From contig NZ_BMTO01000001.1 in the NCBI RefSeq assembly GCF_014649715.1, forward strand, positions 583,047 through 647,046: a stretch of 64,000 bases of DNA, read 5' to 3'. The translations under genes were made by a program, and so were the position numbers. Of this stretch, positions 16,422-25,089 are shown piece by piece. The notes beneath the pieces are model-generated. The model was not told the origin of the DNA. It did not search any database and saw only the letters and a list, made by a program, of their open reading frames with translations. The first letter of the stretch is position 1; each line of letters starts with the position of its first letter. Source of the stretch: Streptomyces lateritius. Lineage in GTDB: Bacteria; Actinomycetota; Actinomycetes; Streptomycetales; Streptomycetaceae.

Positions 16422-17879
16422 ATGGCACCGGATCGCCCCACTCTGCCCCCCGTTCAGCTGCACTCGGACGCGGAGCTGGCGCGCGACGCCCTGGCCACCC
16501 CCCTGCTGGCCCGTGCCGCCCGGCTCGCCCGCTGGGCCGGCCCCGAGACCCGGGTCGGTTCGGGCGGTGAACTCGTCGACAAACAACTCCCCTCGGCGGC
16601 CGAGGTGTTGGGTCTCGCGGCGGACGAGGAGGGCGAGGCGTACGCGAGCGAGGCGTGGCGGGTCGCGGTGGACACCGGCCTGGTGGAAGTCGAGGACGGC
16701 GACGAGGAAGCCCCCGGTGCGGTGACCGCCGGCGAGAACCTCACCCTCCTCACCGGCGGCGCGCCGCGCGACGTCCTCGGGATCTGGCTCGACGGCCTCG
16801 ACGTGGTGCTCGCCGACGCGACGGCCCCCGTGCTCGACGATCTGGCGGAGGTCATCGGCGAGGACGGCGAGATCGACTTCGAGCGGCTCGACTGGAACCC
16901 GGAGGAGGAGGCGGAGTTCCTGGAGGGCGTGCTCGGGAACCTGTATCTGCTGACGGTCAGCGAAGGCGGTACGGGCGAGGGCCCGGTGCCCCTGCCGGCG
17001 CTCGCGGCGTCGATGATCGTGCCGGACGACATGGGCGAGCCGACCGACGAGGTACTGGAGCAGGTCTCCGAGGCGATGATGCGGCTGGACGACCAGTTCA
17101 GGCTGCTCGAACCGATCGGGCTCGTCGAGTACCAGCCGGTCGACGAGGCGCTGATGGTGGAGGCGGAGGCGGGCGAGGAGGGCCCGGAGCCGGCCCCGCC
17201 GATCGACGAGGAGGACGTGACCCGGTACGGCATGGTCAGGCTGACGCCGCTCGGGCTCTACGGCGTACGGGCCAGGATGCTGGAGGCGGGCGTGGACGCG
17301 CCGGCCGTCGGCGAACTGGCGGACAAGGGCGCGGACGCCCTGCTCGACGGACTCTCCGTGTACCCCGAGAGCGCGGCGCGCGCCGAGACCGCGGGGTGGC
17401 TGGCCGGGCGGGGCGCGGTGGAGGCGGCGCGGGAGCTGCTCGCCGCCGCCCGGGGCGCCGACGCCGGCTCGCCGCTGCGCCGGCTCCACTGCCAGCAGGC
17501 CCTGGCCCTGGTGGGGCCCGAGGCGGAGCCGGCCGTACGGGAGGTCCTGGACGACGCGGAGCTGGGCGGGCTCGCCCGGGTCTGGCTGGCGGAGCGGGGC
17601 GCGGCGGACATTCCGGCGCCGCCGGAGTCGATGATCTTCTGGCTGGCGATCGACACGATCGCGGCGCAGCTGGACGCGGAGGGTGACCTGGAGGAACTCC
17701 AGGACCTGGTGGAGGGCCTCACGGGCCAGCACAGCGGCTTCTTCGACACGGCCTGGCGCGTCGACCACCCGGCGACGGCCGAGGTCCTGGAGGCGATGGG
17801 CCGCCTCCACCGCGACAAGCACGCGGCGAAGGACGCCCGCAAGGCGGCCTTCAAGGCGCGCTCACGCGTCGGGGGTTGA
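16422..17879 (+). CDS. Conserved hypothetical acidic protein
   Basis: A 485-residue soluble protein that I cannot assign to a functional family. It is strongly acidic, with long Glu/Asp stretches such as VEDGDEEAPG and DWNPEEEAEFLEGVLG. A Pro/Glu-rich linker lies near residue 240 and an alpha-helical repeat-like region near 300-400 (HEAT-like alternation: EAARELLAAARGADAG, VREVLDDAELGGLARVWLAERGA). The C-terminus is basic (KHAAKDARKAAFKARSR). No signal peptide or membrane segment is seen. The ATG at 16422 follows a GGAGAAG ribosome-binding site. It is divergent from the secreted nuclease. It looks like a scaffold or regulatory protein, but this is a guess. Confidence 0.75.
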   Translation: MAPDRPTLPPVQLHSDAELARDALATPLLARAARLARWAGPETRVGSGGELVDKQLPSAAEVLGLAADEEGEAYASEAWRVAVDTGLVEVEDGDEEAPGAVTAGENLTLLTGGAPRDVLGIWLDGLDVVLADATAPVLDDLAEVIGEDGEIDFERLDWNPEEEAEFLEGVLGNLYLLTVSEGGTGEGPVPLPALAASMIVPDDMGEPTDEVLEQVSEAMMRLDDQFRLLEPIGLVEYQPVDEALMVEAEAGEEGPEPAPPIDEEDVTRYGMVRLTPLGLYGVRARMLEAGVDAPAVGELADKGADALLDGLSVYPESAARAETAGWLAGRGAVEAARELLAAARGADAGSPLRRLHCQQALALVGPEAEPAVREVLDDAELGGLARVWLAERGAADIPAPPESMIFWLAIDTIAAQLDAEGDLEELQDLVEGLTGQHSGFFDTAWRVDHPATAEVLEAMGRLHRDKHAAKDARKAAFKARSRVGG

Positions 17880-17949
17880 CGCGGGCCGGGGCGTCGCGGG
17901 TGAGGACCCGGACTCCCCGCCCCGCCGCTCCCCCGAAAGGCTGCCCGGA

Positions 17950-17968
17950 CCCGGGGCCCCGCCCCGGG
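17950..17968. terminator. Terminator-like hairpin between convergent genes
   Basis: CCCGGGGC and GCCCCGGG (17950-17957 and 17961-17968) form an 8-bp stem over a 3-nt loop, in the 115-bp gap between the convergent 16422-17879 and SDR genes. The sequence is extremely GC-rich, so the match is less specific. Confidence 0.4.
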
Positions 17969-17994
17969 GCCGCCGCGGGCTCTCGGGTCCGGGG

Positions 17995-18762
17995 TCAGGT
18001 GCGGAGGTGGGACGCGCCGTTGAGGTCGAGGACGGCGCCGGAGGACCATTCGGCTTCCGGGGAGGCGAGCCAGAGGACGGCCGCGGCGATCTCCTCCGGC
18101 GCGGCCACGCGGTGAAAGGGGCTCTGGGCGCGGATCGCTTCGCCCTCCGGGCCCGTGAGGCGAGGAGCCACGCGTTCGGTCGCGAAGAAGCCGGGGGCCA
18201 CCGAGGCGACGGCGATGCCGTGCGGGGCCAGCGAGACCGCCAGGGACTGGCCCAGCGCGTGGACGGCGGCCTTCGTCGCCCCGTACGCCGGGTGGTCCGG
18301 CTCGCCCCGGAACGCCCCGCGCGAGCCGATGTTCACGATCCTGCCGCCCCCGCCCTGGTCGATCATCCGCCGGGCCGCCAGGTGGCTCAGGTTCGCCGTG
18401 GCGAGCAGGTTCACCGCGACGTGCCGCTCCCAGACGGCGACCCACTCGTCGTACGGCGTCTCGGGCAGCGGATGGCGGACGTTGACGGCCGCGTTGTTCA
18501 CCAGCACGTCGATCCCGCCGAGCGCCTCGGCCGCGGCCCCGGCCACCGCCGCCGCGCCCGCCGGATCGGACAGGTCCCCGCCGACCAGCGCGTGGCCGGT
18601 GCCTTCGAGGGAGTCGAGGGTCTCGCGGGCCTCGTCGGCGCGCGAGCCGTAGTGGACGGCGACCCGGTCGCCGTTGGCGGCGAACGCCTGGGCAACCGCG
18701 CGGCCGAGGCCCCGGGAAGCACCGCTGACGAGGACCCGACGGCCGGAGGGGGGCAGGTTCAT
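17995..18762 (-). CDS. Short-chain dehydrogenase/reductase (SDR)
   Basis: A 255-residue classical SDR. The NAD(P)-binding Gly motif is GASRGLG (residues 14-20), NNAA is at the usual place, and the catalytic Ser and Tyr-X3-Lys appear as NIGSRGAFRG and YGATK. It resembles 3-oxoacyl-ACP reductase-type enzymes of secondary metabolism or catabolism; the substrate is unknown. It diverges from the decayed phosphatase gene with an 88-bp spacer. Confidence 0.88.
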   Translation of the reverse strand: MNLPPSGRRVLVSGASRGLGRAVAQAFAANGDRVAVHYGSRADEARETLDSLEGTGHALVGGDLSDPAGAAAVAGAAAEALGGIDVLVNNAAVNVRHPLPETPYDEWVAVWERHVAVNLLATANLSHLAARRMIDQGGGGRIVNIGSRGAFRGEPDHPAYGATKAAVHALGQSLAVSLAPHGIAVASVAPGFFATERVAPRLTGPEGEAIRAQSPFHRVAAPEEIAAAVLWLASPEAEWSSGAVLDLNGASHLRT

Positions 18763-18850
18763 GGGAATTCGCCTCTCTGTTCAACTCCCGTTTATACGTG
18801 GCCGGAACCGCGTGCCCGACACCGGGTGACCCCAGGGGAGACCGATCGCC

Positions 18851-20252
18851 ATGCCTCTCAACGCAGAGAATTCGCCAAGCAGTCCGCCGCCACCGGCGCG
18901 GGCCTCGCCCTCACCGGCGCTGTCGGAGCGCTCGCCACCGCGCCCGAGGCGCTGGCCGCCGAGGACCGGGAGGGGCACGGGCACCGGCTCGGGTACGGGC
19001 CGCTCGTGCAGGACCCCGCCGGCATCCTCGCCCTCCCCGCCGGGTTCTCGTACCGCGTCATCACCCACAGCGGCGTCACCACCCTGGAGTCCGGTGAGTT
19101 CACCCCCTCCCATCACGACGGCACCGCCACCTTCGCGGGCCCGCGCGGCGTCACGTACCTCGTCAACAACCACGAGCTCAAGGGCCCGCGCTCCAAGTGG
19201 AAGTATCCTGTCCCGCTCACCGAGGGGCTCGTCTACGACCCCGCCGCCTCCGGCGGCTGCACGGTCGTGGAGATACAGCGCGACGGCCGCGTCGCCGAGT
19301 GGGTCGGCATCGCCGGCACCTCCACCAACTGCGCCGGCGGGCGCACCTCCTGAGGCACGTGGCTCACCTGCGAGGAGAACTCCGACCTCGCCGGCGAGAA
19401 CGGCATGACCAAGGACCACGGCTACGTCTTCGAGGTCGCCCCGCACGACCGCCGCGCCTATCTCGACCCCCGGCCGATCAAGGCCTTCGGCCGCTATGAC
19501 CACGAAGCCGTCGTCATCGACCCCCGGCGCGGCCACGCCTACCTCACCGAGGACGCGGCCGAGCCCAACGGCCTCTTCTTCCGCTGGGTCCCGCCGGAGG
19601 GCTTCACGCACGGCCGTGGCAGGCTCCGCACCCTCGCCGACGACGCGGGCGTGCGCCAGGCCCCCAGGTGCTTCGACTCGGCGGGCCGGTTCGTCGACGG
19701 CCTCTCCCGCGCCGCGATCGGCCCCGTCTACGGCGTGGACTGGGTGGACGTCCCCGACCGCGACGGGCGCACGGCCGAGGTCCGCGAGCAGTTCGGGCCC
19801 GGCGAGGTCATCCGCGCCCGCAAGCTGGAGAGCATGTGGTGGGGTGACGGAGGGGCCTACGTCGTCTCCTCGTACGCCCGCGAGGAGAGCCCCGGGGCCC
19901 CGCACGACGGTCAGGTCTGGTTCTACGACCCCGAGCGCCGCACCCTCACCCTCCAGGTCCTCCTCGGCGTGGCCTCCGGTTACGACGGCCCGGACAGCAT
20001 CACCGTCTCCCCCCACGGCGGCCTCGTCGTCGCCGAGGACGGCGAAGGCTTCCAGCACCTCTTCGGCGCGACCGAGCGCGGCCGGACGTACCCGATCGCC
20101 CGCAACGAGCTGAACGACAGCGAGTTCACCGGCGTCGTCTTCTCGCCCGACGGCGACACGCTTTTCGCGTGCATCCAGTCCCCGGGGATCATGGTCGCCG
20201 TCACCGGCCCCCTGGCGACGCCGGCCCCGGCGCTGAGCGACCGGCCCCGGCC
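18851..20252 (+). pseudogene. Decayed PhoX/DUF839-type secreted alkaline phosphatase
   Basis: Most of a Tat-exported PhoX-like phosphatase can be read, but not in one frame. A good ribosome-binding site (AGGGGAG) precedes the ATG at 18851. The RREFAKQS twin-arginine signal that follows starts at 18862, one base short of that frame, implying a 1-nt loss. Further on, NCAGG is followed by an in-frame TGA at 19351-19353 where the family has Trp (T-P/S-W-G-T-W-L-T-C-E-E); reading resumes at once as GTWLTCEENSDLAG. The body (VDWVDVPDRDG, KLESMWWGDGGAYVVSSYAR, DGPDSITVSPHGGLVVAEDG, FSPDGDTLFACIQSPGIM) is well preserved. The frame then runs into a fragment of a different gene after VTGPL. A GTG at 18826 would give the RREF frame without the first lesion but has no ribosome-binding site. 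The normal role is release of phosphate from organic phosphates outside the cell. Confidence 0.8.
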
Positions 20253-20396
20253 TCCGGTCACTGGTCGGGAAAGTCGACGGCGGGTCTGGTCGACCTGGTG
20301 GCGCGGGGCGAGAACGGCCGCGACGCGACCGTCCTCCACGTCCACCTCGGCGGCCGGCCCGCCCTCAACGCGTACAGCGCGCTGTTCCAGCGGTCG
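20253..20396 (+). pseudogene. C-terminal remnant of an ACC deaminase / D-cysteine desulfhydrase gene
   Basis: In a frame different from the phosphatase, about 45 codons with strong coding bias read SGKSTAGLVDLVARGENG then ATVLHVHLGGRPALNAYSALF. This matches the C-terminal end of 1-aminocyclopropane-1-carboxylate deaminases and D-cysteine desulfhydrases, whose last strands carry the EGK(S)MxGLID and HLGGxPALNAYSxLF motifs. The rest of that PLP enzyme is absent, so this is a remnant left by a deletion that joined it to the phosphatase remnant. Identification is from memory of the motifs. Confidence 0.6.
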
Positions 20397-20425
20397 GTTT
20401 TCCGGGCAGGCTCACGGCCGGCCGT

Positions 20426-21646
20426 TCAGAGCGCCTGGGCGGCCGGCTTGACCATGCCCCGGACGGTCCGCGACTTCACGAACTCGCCCATCGCCGTCAT
20501 CTCCCACTCGCCCGAGAACTGCTTGATGAGCTTGGCCATCATCACGCCCGTCTGCGGCTCGGCCGTGGTCAGGTCGAAGCGGACCAGCTCCTCGCCGGTC
20601 GCCGCGTCCATCAGGCGGCAGTAGGCCTTGGCGACCTCGGTGAACTTCTGGCCGGAGAAGGAGTTGACCGTGAAGACGAGGCCGGTGGCGTCGGCGGGGA
20701 GACGGCCGAGGTCCACGACGATGACCTCGTCGTCACCCGCGCCCTCGCCCGTCAGATTGTCCCCGGAGTGCTTGATCGATCCGTTCAGGATGGACAGCTT
20801 GCCGAAGTAGCAGCTGTCCAGGTGGTTGCGTTGCGGGCCGTAGGCGATGACGGAGGCGTCGAGGTCGATGTCCTTGCCGCGGTACGCGGGCTCCCACCCG
20901 AGGCCCATCTTGACCTGGGAGAGCAGCGGGCGGCCGCCCTTGACCAGGGACACTGTCTGGTTCTTCTGGAGGCTGACCCGGCCCTTGTCCAGGTTGATCT
21001 TGCCCGTCGAGACGGGGGCTGCGGGCGCCGCCGGGGGAGCGGCCGGCGGGGGAGGCGTCGGGGCGGCGATCCGCGGGTCCGCTGCGGGAGCCGGCGGCGC
21101 CGCCGGCGTGACGGGCGCCGCGGCCGGGGCCGCCGCCGCGGGCTCCTCGTCCACCGAGACGCCGAAGTCGGTGGCGATCCCGGCGAGCCCGTTCGCGTAT
21201 CCCTGGCCCACCGCACGGGCCTTCCAGGCACCGCCCCGGAGATAGATCTCCACGATCACCAGCGCCGTCTCCGTGCCGAGCCGCGGCGGCGTGAAGGTCG
21301 CGAGGACGGTGCCGTCGTCGGCGTTCCGGATCGTCGCCGTGGGCTCGATGCCCTGGAACGACTGGCCGGCCGCGTCGGGGCTCGCTGTGACGACGATCTT
21401 CTCGATGCCGGGCGGCACCGCGGCCGTGTCCACCACGATCGCGTCCGGAGTCGTGCCGCCGCCCGAGCGGTACGTCACGCCGGGGCCGGCGGGCTGGTTG
21501 TAGAAGATGAAGTCGTCGTCCGAGCGCACCTTGCCGTCGGCGTTGAGCAGCAGGCCCGAGACGTCGAGCCGCACCGGGGCGGCGACGTCCACCGCCACGC
21601 GCGCGGCGGAGAGAGGGATGTTCGAGCCGGGGGTCATAGCGGTCAT
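20426..21646 (-). CDS. Two-domain TerD-family protein
   Basis: A 406-residue protein with two TerD domains. The first (about 1-165) is diverged: DDDFIFYNQPAGPGVTYRSG, with Ca-binding acidic residues. The second (about 228-400) is closer to the canonical family: LGLGWEPAYRGKDIDLDASVIAYG and DEVIVVDLGRLPADATGLVFTVNSF. A ~55-residue Ala/Pro linker joins them. TerD domains bind calcium and belong to stress-response systems (tellurite resistance and membrane-linked signalling); Streptomyces encode many. The first ATG at 21646 is used; Met4 (21637) is an alternative. It is followed upstream by a small leftward gene. Confidence 0.88.
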   Translation of the reverse strand: MTAMTPGSNIPLSAARVAVDVAAPVRLDVSGLLLNADGKVRSDDDFIFYNQPAGPGVTYRSGGGTTPDAIVVDTAAVPPGIEKIVVTASPDAAGQSFQGIEPTATIRNADDGTVLATFTPPRLGTETALVIVEIYLRGGAWKARAVGQGYANGLAGIATDFGVSVDEEPAAAAPAAAPVTPAAPPAPAADPRIAAPTPPPPAAPPAAPAAPVSTGKINLDKGRVSLQKNQTVSLVKGGRPLLSQVKMGLGWEPAYRGKDIDLDASVIAYGPQRNHLDSCYFGKLSILNGSIKHSGDNLTGEGAGDDEVIVVDLGRLPADATGLVFTVNSFSGQKFTEVAKAYCRLMDAATGEELVRFDLTTAEPQTGVMMAKLIKQFSGEWEMTAMGEFVKSRTVRGMVKPAAQAL

Positions 21647-21682
21647 GCCAGGGGTAACGAGCGAGACCGCTTTGCCGTTCCC

Positions 21683-21922
21683 TTACCTTCCTCCCCTTCG
21701 GCCACCCTGGTGACGGGGGTGGTTCTTCCCGGCACGCTCGTTGCCGAACCTGTACGCGCCGGTCCAGCGCGCCATGACCAGCTGGGCGTCCCCCGCAACC
21801 ACCTCCGCCAGGAACTTCTCCGCGCGGGGACCGCGCAGGGTGCCGGCGGCGCGTCCCTGGTGGGTGAGGACGACCGTGCCGTTCGCGCGCTGCTCGTAGA
21901 CGAATCCATGGGGCCGTGGCAT
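21683..21922 (-). CDS. Small conserved hypothetical protein next to terD
   Basis: A 79-residue basic protein beginning MPRPHGFVYEQRANGT, with a beta-rich N-terminal part (VVLTHQGRAAGTLRG), a helix (AEKFLAEVVAGDAQLVMARW) and a basic tail (HPRHQGGRRGGR). I know similar small proteins from Streptomyces but no function. The ATG at 21922 leaves a 34-bp divergent spacer to the AraC gene; earlier ATGs at 21931 and 21958 are possible. It lies 36 bp upstream of the TerD gene in the same direction, so it may be co-transcribed. Confidence 0.65.
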   Translation of the reverse strand: MPRPHGFVYEQRANGTVVLTHQGRAAGTLRGPRAEKFLAEVVAGDAQLVMARWTGAYRFGNERAGKNHPRHQGGRRGGR

Positions 21923-21956
21923 GACGGGCATCCTGCCGGTCCCGGCCGGCTCCGTC

Positions 21957-22946
21957 ATGCGAATATTCTTTCGCCTCGTGGGTGGGAGCTCTTTTCGGAC
22001 GCGGGACGTGGACGAGGCGCGGCAGGAGATCGACGCGCGGTACTACGCCAATTTCATGGACGTCATCGAGCGGCGGGAACGGACCTTCGCCGCCCGGTTC
22101 GACACCGTCGAGCTCGGACCGCTGGTCATCGGGGACCTGGCCTGCGGGGCCGATGTCCGGATGCGCTTCGGCGAGCTGGGCGCGTTCCACGTCAACGCCC
22201 CGCTCACCGGGACCATGGAACTGCGCCAGGGCGGTCGCGCGCCGGTGGTCGCGACGGCGACGGACGCGGTGGTGCTCGACCCGTCGGGCGACACCGTCCT
22301 GGACCGGTGGAGCGGGGACTGCAGGGCCGTCTCCGTCAAGATCGGCGCGACCGCGCTGGCCGACCGGCTCGAACGCCTCCTCGGCCGCCCGCTCCGCGGC
22401 CCGCTCGCCTTCGAGCCGCGCCTGGACGTCGCGCGCGGCCCCGGGCTGAGCTGGGTGCGCTTCGCCCGACAGGTGGCGCACGAGGCGCTCGCCGGGGACA
22501 GCCTGGCCCAGCACCCGCTGGTGGCCGCGCCGCTGCAGGAAGCCCTGCTCAACGGGTTGCTCCTGGCTGCCGAGCACCCCTGGCGGGACGAGCTCGCCCA
22601 CCCGTCGGAGCCGCTGCGCCCCGCACCCGTGAAGCGGGCGATGGACGCGGTCCTCGCCTGCCCCGAGCACCCCTTCACCACCACCGAACTCGCCGGCCTG
22701 GCCCGGGTCGGCGTGCGCCGGCTCCAGGAGTCGTTCCGGGAGTACGTGGGTATGTCGCCGATGGCGTACCTACGGGAGGTCCGGCTCGACCGGGTCCACC
22801 AGGAGCTCCGGGGCGCGGGGCCGGGTGAGCTGAGCGTGAGCGAGGTGGCCGGGCGCTGGGGCTTCACGCACCTGGGACGGTTCGCGGCGCAGTACCGGAC
22901 CCGGTTCGGCGAGACGCCCTCGCAGACCCTCCGTTCGGGAGGCTGA
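21957..22946 (+). CDS. AraC-family transcriptional regulator (AraC_binding_2 type)
   Basis: A 329-residue regulator. The N-terminal ~190 residues form a cupin-like sensing domain of the type found with NphR and similar activators (FMDVIERRERTFAARFDTVELGPLVIGDL). The C-terminal ~100 residues carry two helix-turn-helix motifs (FTTTELAGLARVGVRRLQESF; VSEVAGRWGFTHLGRFAAQYR). The ATG at 21957 is preferred over 21921, which overlaps the divergent small gene. The target is not evident; its divergent neighbour is a small unknown gene. Confidence 0.82.
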   Translation: MRIFFRLVGGSSFRTRDVDEARQEIDARYYANFMDVIERRERTFAARFDTVELGPLVIGDLACGADVRMRFGELGAFHVNAPLTGTMELRQGGRAPVVATATDAVVLDPSGDTVLDRWSGDCRAVSVKIGATALADRLERLLGRPLRGPLAFEPRLDVARGPGLSWVRFARQVAHEALAGDSLAQHPLVAAPLQEALLNGLLLAAEHPWRDELAHPSEPLRPAPVKRAMDAVLACPEHPFTTTELAGLARVGVRRLQESFREYVGMSPMAYLREVRLDRVHQELRGAGPGELSVSEVAGRWGFTHLGRFAAQYRTRFGETPSQTLRSGG

Positions 22947-23134
22947 TCACCCCGCCGGGCCCCGCCCGTCGTGATCGTCGCGCTTTTCGGACAGCCGGTG
23001 CGCCGAGCGGATCGCGGCGCGCCGCCGGACGTTCTAGCGTTCCCCCCGTCCGCGTGTGCCAACGCATGCCGTGACCCGGGCTCCGGCCGGCGCCCCCGCA
23101 TCAGTCCGGCCGGGCCCGTGTATCCGTCGGGCCG

Positions 23135-23944
23135 TCAGTGGGGCCAGCGCGGCGGGTCGGTGCAGAAGTGGCCGCCCAGGTGCGCGGCCGCCGGGTCGTC
23201 GTCCGACAGGGGCCCTTGCTCGGCGACGAGTCGCTCCGCGTACGGCTCCGAGTCGTCCTGGGGTTCGTAGCCGAGGGCACGCGCCGAGGAGAGGTCCCAC
23301 CAGAGCCGGGTGTTGGCGGAGGAGCCGTACACCACCGTGTGTCCCACGTGCTCGGCGGTGAGGGCCGCGTGGAAGAGGCGGGCGCAGTCCGCCGGGCTCA
23401 GCCACATCGACAGCATCCGGACCGAGGTCGGCTCGGGGAAGCAGGACCCGACCCGTACGGACACGGTCTCCATCCCGTGCATGTCCCAGTAGAACTGGGC
23501 CAGATCCTCGCCGAAGCACTTGGACAGGCCGTAGAAGGTGTCGGGCCGGTGCGGGGTGCCGACGGGGATCAGCGGGTCGTCCCCGCGCGGGCGCGGGGTG
23601 AAGCCGACGGCGTGGTTGCTGGAGGCGAAGACGATCCGTCGCACCCCCTCCTCGCGCGCGGCCTCGTAGAGGTGGTGCAGGCCGGTGATGTTGGCGGCCA
23701 GGATCTTTTCGAAGGTGGACTCCAGGGAGATCCCGGCGAGATGGATGATGGAGTCGACGCCCCGGACGGCCTCCCGCAGCGCCTTCCGGTCGGCGAGGTC
23801 GGCCACGATCGCGTCGGGCGCGCCGTCGACGGGGGCCAGGTCGAGCAGCCGCAGCTCGTATCCGTACGCGGGCAGCAGCTCACGCATCAGCGTGCCGACG
23901 CCGCCGGCGGCGCCGGTGAGCAGGACGGTGCGGGGTGTGGGCAT
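23135..23944 (-). CDS. udh: Uronate dehydrogenase
   Basis: A 269-residue extended SDR that oxidises glucuronate or galacturonate to the aldarolactone with NAD. It matches the uronate dehydrogenase family throughout: TGAAGGVGTLMRELL (NAD site), IHLAGISLESTFEKIL, RIVFASSNHAVG, the catalytic Tyr-X3-Lys in YGLSKCFGEDLA and VRVGSCFPEP. The ATG at 23944 (MPTPRTVLL) is the normal start. It is divergent from kdgD, with which it shares a 194-bp control region containing a probable IclR operator. The pathway context strongly supports the assignment. Confidence 0.88.
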   Translation of the reverse strand: MPTPRTVLLTGAAGGVGTLMRELLPAYGYELRLLDLAPVDGAPDAIVADLADRKALREAVRGVDSIIHLAGISLESTFEKILAANITGLHHLYEAAREEGVRRIVFASSNHAVGFTPRPRGDDPLIPVGTPHRPDTFYGLSKCFGEDLAQFYWDMHGMETVSVRVGSCFPEPTSVRMLSMWLSPADCARLFHAALTAEHVGHTVVYGSSANTRLWWDLSSARALGYEPQDDSEPYAERLVAEQGPLSDDDPAAAHLGGHFCTDPPRWPH

Positions 23945-23970
23945 GTACGTCAGTCTCCGTCCGTGGATCA

Positions 23971-23988
23971 CATTCACAACCATGGACA
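23971..23988. promoter_or_regulatory. Weak third copy of the IclR-type motif in front of udh
   Basis: CATTC-ACAACCAT-GGACA has the 5-N8-5 spacing of the motif at 24080-24097. Its right half-site is identical to that site and its left half-site matches at three of five bases. It lies 27 bp before the udh start codon. It is a candidate auxiliary operator only. Confidence 0.4.
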
Positions 23989-24044
23989 CGGTAGGGAGCG
24001 GCCTCATGGACCGTCAAGGCCGTGCGGGGAAGCGGGTTTGCGCC

Positions 24045-24074
24045 TTGACCGGCGCTTCGGCACTGCTCTAGCGT
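24045..24074 (+). promoter_or_regulatory. Probable housekeeping promoter of kdgD
   Basis: TTGACC (24045-24050) and TAGCGT (24069-24074) are spaced by 18 bp and fit the Streptomyces HrdB consensus (TTGACN, TAGNNT). The expected start point falls at about 24081, inside the adjacent inverted repeat, so a bound repressor would block it. Confidence 0.6.
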
Positions 24075-24079
24075 GAAGT

Positions 24080-24097
24080 TGTTCAAGAATATGGACA
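24080..24097. promoter_or_regulatory. Probable IclR operator of the udh-kdgD locus
   Basis: TGTTC-AAGAATAT-GGACA is an inverted repeat (TGTTC against GGACA, one mismatch) that covers the expected kdgD start point. The same arrangement with a similar centre (GAATA) is found at 34229-34246 in front of the pathway's dehydrogenase and next to the IclR gene. Confidence 0.6.
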
Positions 24098-24138
24098 ACA
24101 GTCAGAACTGTGCACGACGGACTTCTCAGGGAGCGCCC

Positions 24139-25089
24139 GTGACCTCAGCCCCGCCCGCCGCCCCGCTCGTCGAGCGGCTCGACGGCCCGCTGTTCTTCCC
24201 CGTCACCGCCTTCGGACCGGACGGCGCCGTCGACCTCGACACCTTCCGCGCGCACGTACGGGACGGCATCGAGGCGGGGGCCGCCGCCGTCTTCGCCTGC
24301 TGCGGCACCGGCGAGTTCCACGCCATCACCCCCGAGGAGTTCCGCGTCTGCGTCGCCGCCGCCGTCGAGGAGGCCGCCGGCCGCGTCCCCGTCCTGGCCG
24401 GCGCCGGCTACGGAACGGCGCTCGCGATCCGCTACGCCCGGCTCGCCGAGGAGGCCGGCGCCGACGCCCTCCTCGCCATGCCCCCGTACCTCGTCGTCGC
24501 CGACCAGGCGGGGCTGCTGCGCCACTACACCGAACTGGCCGCCGCCACCTCGCTCGACGTCGTCGTCTACCAGCGCGACAACGCGATCCTCACCCCCGAG
24601 ACCGCCGTCGCCCTCGCCCGGGCCGAGGGGATCATCGGACTCAAGGACGGCCTCGGCGACCTCGACCTGATGCAGCGGATCGTCAGCGCCGTCCGCGCCG
24701 AGGGCCTCGACCTGCTCTACTTCAACGGCCTGCCCACCGCCGAACTCACCGGACCCGCCTACCGGGGCATCGGCGTCACCCTCTACTCCTCCGCCGTCTT
24801 CTGCTTCGCCCCCGACATCGCCCTCGCCTTCCACCGGGCCCTCACCTCCGGCGACGACGCGACCGTGAACCGGCTCATCGACGGCTTCTACCGGCCCCTC
24901 GTGGAACTGCGGGCGAAGGGACGCGGCTACGCGGTGTCCCTCGTCAAGGCGGCGGTACGGATGGGGGGTCTGGACGTCGGCGAGGTCCGGCCGCCGCTGA
25001 GCGAGCCCGCGCCCGAGCACCTGAAGGAGCTCGCCGTGATCATCGAGCGCGGCCGGGCCCTGCTCGCGACCGGGGAGGCGGACGCGTGA
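24139..25089 (+). CDS. kdgD: 5-dehydro-4-deoxyglucarate dehydratase
   Basis: A 316-residue DHDPS-superfamily enzyme that dehydrates and decarboxylates 5-keto-4-deoxyglucarate to 2-oxoglutarate semialdehyde. It has the family GTGEFHA motif instead of the DapA GTTGES, the Tyr in VVVYQRDNA and the Schiff-base Lys in GIIGLKDGLGDL. The GTG at 24139 is preceded by AGGGAG; a longer frame from 24073 starts inside the promoter. It is divergent from udh and overlaps the next gene by GTGA. The following pathway enzyme (34269-35771) is 9 kb away. Confidence 0.9.
   Translation: MTSAPPAAPLVERLDGPLFFPVTAFGPDGAVDLDTFRAHVRDGIEAGAAAVFACCGTGEFHAITPEEFRVCVAAAVEEAAGRVPVLAGAGYGTALAIRYARLAEEAGADALLAMPPYLVVADQAGLLRHYTELAAATSLDVVVYQRDNAILTPETAVALARAEGIIGLKDGLGDLDLMQRIVSAVRAEGLDLLYFNGLPTAELTGPAYRGIGVTLYSSAVFCFAPDIALAFHRALTSGDDATVNRLIDGFYRPLVELRAKGRGYAVSLVKAAVRMGGLDVGEVRPPLSEPAPEHLKELAVIIERGRALLATGEADA

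Noticed and set aside
19351..19353. TGA in the phosphatase frame as a selenocysteine codon
   Set aside because: The family has Trp, not Cys or Sec, at this position, there is no sign of a SECIS-type element, and the gene carries another lesion.
22947..23134. A regulatory RNA or terminator between the convergent AraC and udh genes
   Set aside because: No strong stem or conserved box was found in this 188-bp stretch.
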